A stretch of DNA of 64,000 nucleotides, from assembly GCA_933207985.1 (NCBI GenBank), contig OW240915.1, positions 120,459,680 to 120,523,679 of the forward strand, read 5' to 3'. The position numbers were made by a program, and so were the translations under genes. Positions 56,641 to 64,000 of this stretch are shown in pieces. How positions within the stretch are numbered: position 1 is the stretch's first letter; each line of letters begins with the position of its first letter. The notes beneath the pieces are model-generated. The model was not told the DNA's origin. It did not search any database and saw only the letters and a program-made list of their open reading frames with translations. This DNA is from Pelobates cultripes. Taxonomy: Eukaryota > Chordata > Amphibia > Anura > Pelobatidae.

Positions 56641-57839
56641 GCTATAACAGGATATGCTTCCTCTGGAGCTGGGACTTTCTTGCAATGTGAAGCGTGTATC
56701 CAAGTGTTCTTTCCGGCCAATTTAACTGAGGTAGTCGTGGTTAGAAGGACTTGGAACGGACCATCATATCTGGGTTCAAGGGTATGTTTTCTCAGGAACT
56801 TCTTAACCAGAACCCGATCACCAGGGAGCAACTTGTGTGTGCCTGTATCAGACTCTGGATCTGGAATGGAAGAAAACACTTGGGCATGTATCTTGTTTAA
56901 AACTTGGGAAAGAGCAGTCACATAATTAACCATAGTATCTGATTGCAGTTGGAGTTGTTGAGGAAAGTAACAACCTAACCTAGGGGCTGAACCGAACAAA
57001 ATCTCATAAGGAGACTGGTTAAACTTCCCTCTTGGTGTGTACCTAACACTAAACAGAGCTATGGGGAGACTCTCTGGCCAGGGCAGGTTAGTTTCTTGGG
57101 CCATCTTAAGCATTCTGGCTTTTAAGGTTGCATTCATGCGTTCTACCTTACCACTACTTTGTGGGTGATAGGGTGTGTGGAATGCAAGGGTCACCCCCAG
57201 TGCTGCCCAGACTTCCTTAGTCACTAGTGCTGTAAAAGCCGGGCCCTGGTCACTTTCAATCACTTCAGGAACTCCATATCTACAGACAATTTCAGTAAGC
57301 AACCGCTTGGCAGTGGTCTTGGCGGTAATATTAGTAACCAGGAAAGCTTCTGGCCATCCTGAGAACATGTCCACCATAACTAGGGCATATTCGTACAGGC
57401 CACTCTTTGGCATCTGAATGTGGTCAATTTGGACTCTCTGGAATGGGTAGTGTGGCTTCGCCAGGTGTTTGGGGAAAACTTTCTCCAATTTTCCCGGATT
57501 GCACTTGGCACAGATAGCACAAGACTTACAGTAGGTTTTAGTCAGAGTGGTAATACCTGGTGCTTCGAAATATTTAGCAATTAAAGAGTTCATGAGGGTC
57601 TTAGACAAGTGCGCTGCTCCGTGGGCCCACTGAACCACAGCCGGATACATACATTTAGGTAGACTAAATTTGAGATTGCTAGTATATACTCCATCCCGCA
57701 AGGTCGCTCCTCTCTGTTTCCAGCTTTGCTTTTCTTCAGGACTTACAGCTGCTTGCTGTTCTTTCAAAAACTTGAGGTCCGTAGGAAAGGTTTGCATGGG
57801 AAAAATAGGAATTTCCTCACTGGACACTCTTCTGTCCAC
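56637..57839 (-). CDS. pol: Retroviral integrase (open frame)
   Basis: A 400-residue open frame, the last domain of Pol. The H73/H77 zinc ligands (WAHGAAHLSK) pair with cysteines in CKSCAIC. The catalytic residues are D139, D197 (ESDQGPAF) and E233 (GKVERMN), with 35 residues between the last two. The C-terminus has the DGPFQVLLTTTTSVKL fold of gamma-type integrase. Its TGA stop overlaps the env ATG in an ATGA arrangement (56640-56637). The frame is open only for this domain; upstream pol is broken, with a stop at 57849 ending the RNase H frame. Confidence 0.9.
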   Translation of the reverse strand: MDRRVSSEEIPIFPMQTFPTDLKFLKEQQAAVSPEEKQSWKQRGATLRDGVYTSNLKFSLPKCMYPAVVQWAHGAAHLSKTLMNSLIAKYFEAPGITTLTKTYCKSCAICAKCNPGKLEKVFPKHLAKPHYPFQRVQIDHIQMPKSGLYEYALVMVDMFSGWPEAFLVTNITAKTTAKRLLTEIVCRYGVPEVIESDQGPAFTALVTKEVWAALGVTLAFHTPYHPQSSGKVERMNATLKARMLKMAQETNLPWPESLPIALFSVRYTPRGKFNQSPYEILFGSAPRLGCYFPQQLQLQSDTMVNYVTALSQVLNKIHAQVFSSIPDPESDTGTHKLLPGDRVLVKKFLRKHTLEPRYDGPFQVLLTTTTSVKLAGKNTWIHASHCKKVPAPEEAYPVIA

Positions 57840-57848
57840 TTCCCTTGA

Positions 57849-59212
57849 TTAACATGCAGCATCTTTGGCGGCTTGGTCAGCTTTATGATTGCCACATGTT
57901 TCTACCGAATTCCGTCTACCATGGGCTTTTACTTTCAGTATGGCCACTTCTTCAGGAAGGAGTAAAGCATCCATCAATTCCTTGATAGCTGTACCATGTT
58001 TAACTGGTGTACCGGTTGCTGTCAGAAAACCTCTTGTTTTCCATATTAATCCAAAATCGTGTGCTACGCCCAGGGCATATCTTGAATCGGTGTAAATATT
58101 AACATGTTTCCCTTCAAACATTTGGCATGCTACAGTGAGGGCTTTTAGTTCAGCTTCTTGAGCAGACATAGACGGGGGAACTGGGGATGCTTGAAGTACC
58201 TGATCTACTGTGGTTACTGCAAATCCAGTGTGGTATCTTCCTTGTTCATCCACAAATCTGGAGCCATCCACAAACAGTGTGCAGTCAGGATCTGGCAAAG
58301 CCGTTTCATGTACTGTAGGAAGATGGGCTGTTTCCATCTTCATCTGTTCAAAACAGTCATGGGGAACATCTGGGTCAGGATCTATGGGAGGGGCATCTTC
58401 ACATATTTCTGTGTGATATTGTGGGTAACCAGTAGTCTTACTGTTCGTTTGGTAACACCTTCTGTGGAGAGTTGGTCTTGATCTGTTGCACTCCATGCTT
58501 TGGCTAATGGACCAAGTTCCTTCCATGAGATATTTGGAGATTTAGTAATAGAGACATGAGGAACTGCCATCTCCCAATGGTGGTACATATGAGTCACTTC
58601 TGTGGGTAATTGAACTAAAACTACAGTGTTACCTTTTGTATCACAGTATATGTCTGTCAAAGTGAGACGTACTTCAATCAATTGAGGGTCAGGCCCCAGA
58701 ACGTGTCAGAACCACAAAGTACAATGCCATAGAGGAGATGGCTGTTCATCGTGTGGTACTGTGGGCATATGGACATCCAGATCAAGGAAGGCATCAGATT
58801 CTATGTTCAGACTGTACCAATACTGTGGTACTCCCCCCTTGGGAAGTGGCAGAAGAGTGGCAGGATTCAAAGTGTAACATCGCTGTAAGGAGACATTATC
58901 GGGTAACATTAAAGTTGTTTGGAGACGAAGATGCCTTTGATTAGAGAGATGTTTAGGTTGAACTTGATTCAGTATCGCAGAAAGATCATGGGGAGCGAGA
59001 ATGGTTAGCTTGTGACCAAGGATTATGTCACACGTCTTGTCCAGTAGAGCACTTGCTGCAAATACAGCCCGAAGACAGGGGGGTCCTCCCCTGGCCACAG
59101 GATCCAACTGACAGGAGTAATACCCTATTGGACGTTGACGAGACCCATGAGACTGAGTGAGAACACCAGATGCATGACCCATTTTTTCATAGACGAAGAG
59201 CTTGAAGGGCTT
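57849..59212 (-). pseudogene. pol: Retroviral RT connection and RNase H
   Basis: RNase H lies in 58526-57849: FVDGSRFVDEQGRYHTGFAV, QEAELKALTVACQ, YTDSRYALGVAHDFG and the late NHKADQAAKDAAC. The four acidic positions are present. The connection domain spans frames 59182-58706 and 58681-58382, which shift relative to each other. A stop ends the RNase H frame just before integrase at 57849. Confidence 0.87.
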
Positions 59213-60366
59213 CTAGTAATTGGGAAGGCCCAGAGCAGGAGCAGTAACAACAGCACGTCGTAATGCGAAGAAGCTGGTAAGGGCTTCAGGAGATAAAGCA
59301 AATGGTTCAGTTTTGAGGGCATCGTAGAGTGGTTGTATCAGTGTAGAGGCTTCAGGAATCCAGGCTCTACAGTAAGAGATAAGACCCAGGAAGGCATGGA
59401 GGGACTTGTGAGCCGATGGAGGGCAGAGTGATGTAATACACCGCACTCTGTCTCTAGTAAGGTGCCGGGTGCCATGAGAAAGACAATGCCCCAAAAATAT
59501 TACTGAGGGTCTGCACCACTGCAACTTCTTCTTAGATGCTTTACAACCTTGGGCGGCCAGGAAACAGAGGAAATCTTCAGAGGCACATTCTGCAGTCGGG
59601 AGATCGTCAGCACAGAGAAGGAGATCGTCCACGTATTGCAGGAGGACCACGTCAGTGTGAGATTTCTGCCATGGTTCCAGGATGTATGCCATGGCTCTTG
59701 CAAACTGGCTTGGGGAATTTTGCGCTCCCTGGGGCATGACTGTCCAGGTATATTGTTGGCGGTCATGGGTAAATGCAAACAGGTATTGACAAGAGGGATG
59801 CAAAGGCACGCTGAAGAAGTCATTGGCCAAATCCACCACCATGAAGAATTTAGCTGAAGGAGGGACCTGGGATAGAAGAGTATGAGGATTTGGAACAATG
59901 GGAGTTTCCAAGACGGTAACATCATTGACTGCTCTGAGGTCTTGAACCATCCTGTATTGTCCTGTTCGCTCTTTTTCTTAACTGGAAACAAAGGAGTGTT
60001 ACAAGACGACACACATTTAATCAGAGCACCCGCAGCCAGCAGAGTTTCAACCTGTTTGGAGATAGAGAGGGCCTGAGCAGGTGTCAATGGATATTGTGGT
60101 CTTCTGGGCGGACTTGCTCCTTGGAGCAACTGCACAAATATCGGAGGGACTTTAAGTCGTCCAATATCATCGGGACCAGTAGACCACAGTTGCACAGTAA
60201 CTCTGTCAAGCGCACTTGGGGAATTGTCTGGGACCCTTGCATTCCCATGGGGTGACTCCATGTGGAGTAGGAGGGGTAAAGAACAAAGGGCTGAGGTATC
60301 TTCACTGGAGAGAGGGGTCAATAACTGAACCTTGCCATCTGGAGTAAAGGAGATGGAGGCCTGCAA
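59213..60366 (-). pseudogene. pol: Retroviral reverse transcriptase
   Basis: Gamma/epsilon-type RT split over two frames (60366-59500 and 59950-59213), with a shift around 59950. Landmarks are PLTPAQALSISKQVETLLAA, MVQDLRAVND, FMVVDLANDFFSVPL, MPQGAQNSPSQFARAM and the catalytic YVDD box (LQYVDDLLLC, near 59640). FLGHCLSHG and the thumb-like region follow. Confidence 0.9.
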
Positions 60367-60649
60367 GAGCGTCCTCTTGTCCTCTTAATTTGTTGGGAGC
60401 TGATGTCCTGTCCCGCTTGCAGGCCTCCATCCCCTTTACTACAAAACGAGTAAGGAGATCTGGGAAAGTACCCACCCATAAGGGCTTAGTTAATGGGTTA
60501 CTATGAGGGGTACCATCTACACCTATACAGGAAACTTCTATATCAGAGAGAAAGGAAGCGTCAGGCAGGTCACATGCTCTAAGTACGCTACGGGCTGCGC
60601 CTGTGTCAACTAAGAAGGTGGTTGGGCAGCCTTCCACGGGTAGGACCAC
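60302..60649 (-). pseudogene. pro: Retroviral protease
   Basis: Aspartic protease with the active-site segment FLVDTGAARSVL and the later IEVSCIGVDGTPHSN flap region. The frame overlaps the end of gag (to 60606) and the start of RT, in a different phase from each. Confidence 0.85.
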
Positions 60650-62847
60650 TGTAGCTAGGGGCCCCCTTTATCCCCTGTATATACTGCCATGACAGGGGCA
60701 TTGGACACAGGTTTGCCTGTTGGACAAGATCAAGATGAGACTGGTCTGGACCAGGGTATGTACGTGTAGGTGTAGTTGAGTAGTATGGTTGTTGAGCATG
60801 CTGTGCATGGCGTCGGTGTCTAGGCATAGGACGAATAGAGGGCAGATAATTGGCTGAGGCTAGGTCATTTGGATAATAAGTAGCATAGTTAGCATAATTG
60901 GAACCATGTATCGGATAACCTAGCGCTTGGGCAGGAGGATAACCGGCCACAGGATACGGTGGCCGTAGAGCCTGTGTGCACTGCTGAGGTGCTGGAAAAC
61001 CTGGACAATCCTTCTTAAAATGATCTAGTTGCTTACAGCGAAAACAAGTTTGAACTTGTGGTCTTGGGACCTGAGCCATGAAAGGGCCCAGTGGTGTGGT
61101 AACAGGGAACCCAACAGGGGCAGGTGTAATTGCAGGGTTATTTAATGAAAACATTAAAGGAGTGGATTTCTTGTGCTGGGGCAATTGGATCGACTCCAGG
61201 CCTTTAGCGACCAGGAGGAGAGTATCCAGGGGGATTATCCTGAACTCGGGGCAGGACAGGACCAGGCCTTTCCTTATAGGTTCTTTAAGGCCTGCAACGA
61301 AAACGGCTGATAGCATCTGGGTGTGGGCCTTATTACATGTATTGAAACCCAGATCGGAAAAGGTTTGAGTTAACCTAGAATGAAATCTTTCAACCGTTTC
61401 TGATTTTTTTTTTGAACAATATCAGCAATAGAAGTATCCTGATCAGCCAACTTATCTTGAGCCCATGCACGGAGTTGTTCACAAAATGTGATACCAGACT
61501 GAAAATCCGTGTCCGTAGTGAGACGGGCATCATCAAAGCTCTTTTCCATTATGGGCCAGTAAGCATCCCCTGCCTTAATTTCACACAGACTAAACAAATC
61601 GCGCCATGCTGCAGAGTAAGTTTTACGGATTTGAACAATCCGACGGAAAAAGGGCATGGGCTGTTTCTCAGGGTCAGGGAGTGAGTGTACCAGTGTTGCA
61701 GCTTGGGACGGGTTGAAGGTAACATACATTAAAGGGGCACCCTCCTGATCATGCTGGGCACTGCAAGCACCTGCTATGGGAATGTGAGGCAGATTAGTCG
61801 GGGTCTGTGGAGGCTGCACCCCCTGGACACTACCATCAGCAGGGGGAATGGGAATCTGTTGGCTGGATACACGAGCCATGTCAGGAAGAACTGAAATCGG
61901 TCCAGCAGTAGTACTGGCCGCAGGGTGATTAACTGTAGTAGTAATGTGGACTGAATCAAGTTGTGAGGCAGGGGGAGAAGTGACTGATGTAGCAGTGGAG
62001 GTAGCAGGATAATAGCCTGATGCTGCAGGGGTGGCAGCAGGAGGATAGCCTGATGTTGCAGGGGTGGCAGCAGGAGGATAGCCTGATGCTGCAGGAACAG
62101 TGGATCCAATAGTCATAATAGGGAAAGATACACTGGGGGCAGTTATGAGAGGGGCGGGAATGGAAGAGGATACAGAAGGGAGGGAGGAAGCGACCACAGG
62201 GGCGTTGGTAGGGGAAGTTACCATCATGGAAGGGATGGGTGTGTTAGAAACAGGAAATGGTGACAGTGAAAGGGCAGAAGAGAAGGAATCCAAAGGAGAA
62301 ATAAGGGCGGAAGTTATAGGGAGAAGTGAAAGTAATTGGGCGTGGACAGAAGCAACAGGAGTTGGAAGAGAGGGTGTAGCAGCAGAGATGGGCAAGAGAG
62401 AAGGAGGCAAAGAAACAGGAAGGGAATGTGTGACTGGGATTTGGAGTGGAGAAGGAGAGGGGGCTGGAAAATAACATGAACCATCTGCCTTAAGGACAGG
62501 GTACAAGGCAGCAGGGGCTGGAGAGAGAGGGTGCTAACATGAATGGGCTGTGTGGGGGCTCCAGAGGTTGGTTGAGCCACCTCCCTTTCTGGCCAGGCCT
62601 TATCATATGGAGGAGGGCTGGAAACGCCTGCAACAGATTCAACAAAACAACTTTTTTCATGATACACAAAGACTTTCTTCCCCTCTAGGTCTATCTCCTC
62701 CTCAATCCACCCCTCCTTCTTAATACCTCGAGCCACCCGATACCAAGCATCTGCAGCCTTCATTAACCCATTATCTAACAATATCCCATGTTTATCGTTT
62801 AAAAGTTTTCTCCAGTCTTCCGCCTGCAATCTGCCACTGGGGGACAT
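60606..62847 (-). pseudogene. gag: Retroviral Gag (three shifted frames)
   Basis: Matrix-like N-terminus (62847 to about 62500; MSPSGRLQAEDWRKLLNDKH), then a Pro/Ala/Ser/Thr-rich stretch and capsid in another frame (62506-61370; FNPSQAATLVHSLPDPEKQ, FFRRIVQIRKTYSAAW), and the capsid end plus nucleocapsid in a third (61316-60606; one CCHC knuckle CFRCKQLDHFKKDC). Between 61980 and 62100 a 36-bp-type tandem repeat encodes PAATPA-SGY units. Two frame changes, near 62500 and 61370-61320, inactivate it. The ATG at 62847 is preceded by a long leader. Confidence 0.87.
61980..62100 (-). repeat. Short tandem repeat in gag
   Basis: Three to four copies of a roughly 36-bp unit coding GYPPAATPA and variants. 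Confidence 0.8.
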
Positions 62848-64000
62848 AGTAATACCACACAGTTTAATAATTTTCTTAAGTTTGGCTACAGCTAAGTCCC
62901 CAGCTCTTTCCTTTACAAGGTTAACCGACCCCGGGAGGGGGTAACATTAGTTTGACCCATTTATACACAACAGTGGTATGGATAGAGAGAAACAGGGAAA
63001 AGAAACGGCAAACAGACCGTGAACCAAAAGAGAGTGAGAGACTGAGGTAGAGAGAATGAGGGAGCGAGAGAGTGAAAGGAAGAGTGTTAGAGTGAGGGAG
63101 AGGAAAAACGAGAAAGAGAGAGACAGAGAAAATGAAGGAGAAAGTGAGCAAGAGGCTGAGGGAGAGAAGGTGAGAGGGAGAGTGAGAGAGTGGGAGAGAG
63201 AGAATGAAAGTATACAAGAGTTATAGACAAAGGAAAACGTGCACACAAGCTTCACATGTACTGTAGAGCATAACACAGAGAACCAAAAAAATAAAATAAT
63301 TCCAGCTGCACAGTCACCAAGGGAAGAAGGAAGGGAGGGAGGGGTGGAAGGGAGGGGGTGAAAGAGGGGGAGGAGGGGTGAGAAGCAGATTTGCAAGCAC
63401 AAAGTCTTTTAACTATGTGATTGCCTAAGCACAGCTCTCCTTGGGACAAAAGATAGAATAGGAGAGCGACAAGACAGAAACTTATAGTTCACAATTAACA
63501 TATATGGTACCCAAAAATACATATACAGACAAAAGCACAAAATACAGATGTAATTAAATCACAAAGTCCATAAAATAAATGTCGGCTAATAACTCAAATC
63601 ACACACAGAAACACTCAAGCACATAAACATTAACTTTTCCTTTTCTTTTCTTTGTAACTCTACACCGAGCTTTACTAAAAGAAAAGGCACCAGTTTGTAT
63701 TAAACAAATAAAACCAACAAAAGAACCGCCACGATCTAATTTTAATATAAACCGGACAACAAAAAACTAAAAAAAACTAAAAACTAAAAAAACGCCAGGG
63801 GCTATTATGCACACCTGAACTCAATAATCGCCAGACTCTCAACCAAGTCTTAATAAAACACACTCACTAGCTTCTTTACCGAAGCTTAGCTAAAACAACA
63901 AAAGAAACCGTTAAACTCTCAACTGAGTCTAACTAAAACAAAGAAACCTCCAGGTTTTTTTTTTTACCAAAACGAGGCCACAACAACATTCGCTAGTTTC
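62848..64000 (-). other. Retroviral leader region
   Basis: More than 1.1 kb between the gag ATG and the window edge. It contains a GA-rich tract (62980-63230), whose Ser/Leu-rich frames on the minus strand are repeat artefacts, and A-rich sequence. Near the edge the motif AAGTCTTAATAAAAC recurs in variants (63677, 63848, 63885, 63926). No primer site or LTR is recognised. Confidence 0.6.
62980..63230. repeat. (GA)-rich low-complexity tract
   Basis: Purine-only-like stretch of GAGAG and GAAAG units. Confidence 0.9.

Larger units (their letters stand above)
53986..64000 (-). mobile_element. Class I endogenous retrovirus, 5' LTR not in window
   Basis: Minus-strand provirus in the order leader, gag, protease, RT, RNase H, integrase, env, polypurine tract, 3' LTR. 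The RT, RNase H and Env resemble gamma/epsilon-type retroviruses. No sequence matching the 3' LTR is seen between 62848 and 64000, so the 5' LTR lies beyond the window or is lost. Gag and pol are broken by frame changes; integrase and env remain open. Confidence 0.92.

Noticed and set aside
62100..62474. 124-residue plus-strand Glu/Gly-rich frame
   Set aside because: Antisense of the Pro/Ser-rich gag segment.
62921..63449. Ser/Leu/Pro-rich minus-strand frames
   Set aside because: Arise from the GA-rich tract in the retroviral leader.

Overview
This is a repeat-saturated stretch of a vertebrate nuclear genome, most likely an anuran amphibian. The evidence is one recognisable vertebrate host exon with good splice sites, plus a mixture typical of large frog genomes: Gmr1-like and chromovirus Ty3/gypsy elements, L1/Tx1-like and CR1/L2-like LINEs, a Penelope-like element, Tc1/mariner, hAT and piggyBac-like DNA elements, many LTRs and a class I endogenous retrovirus. 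There are no operons, rRNA or tRNA genes and no CRISPR. The species is not determined.

Layout. 1-3084: AT-rich microsatellites and a probable TTAA-flanked DNA element. 3085-5469: a gag-only LTR element (minus). 5875-6866: a palindrome-ended DNA element. 7000-13355: a complete but inactivated Gmr1-like LTR retrotransposon whose integrase lies upstream of reverse transcriptase, with a 5-bp target duplication. 13510-21886: a stack of LTRs (one solo LTR inserted in another with a perfect AATAC duplication), an L1 fragment, a 1.4-kb minisatellite and a truncated Tc1. 22691-29672: an L1-like LINE split at CCTTC by a young gag-only LTR element with equal 597-bp LTRs. 29867-30029: an exon of an SLC6-family amino-acid transporter, so much of the window is probably intron of that gene. 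30744-38300: an L1 fragment split by a CR1-like LINE, itself split by a hAT palindrome and a Ty3 chromovirus. 38510-39285: Penelope-like fragment. 39445-47202: a second Gmr1-like element (minus), split by an L1, itself split by another L1 with a twin-priming 5' inversion. 47203-53985: LTRs, a non-autonomous LTR element with a glutamine-rich coding repeat, and an L2-like fragment. 53990-64000: a class I endogenous retrovirus (minus), with broken gag and pol but open integrase and env frames; its 5' LTR is not visible in the window.

The only host coding sequence I can support is the SLC6 exon. The rest records repeated transposition, and insertion order can be read from interrupted reading frames and target-site duplications. 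The most unusual signals are a covarying GATAATTG-centred inverted repeat in the U3 of six diverged LTRs, the two gag-only elements, the integrase-first pol order, and an ERV whose env and integrase stay open while gag and the rest of pol are broken.
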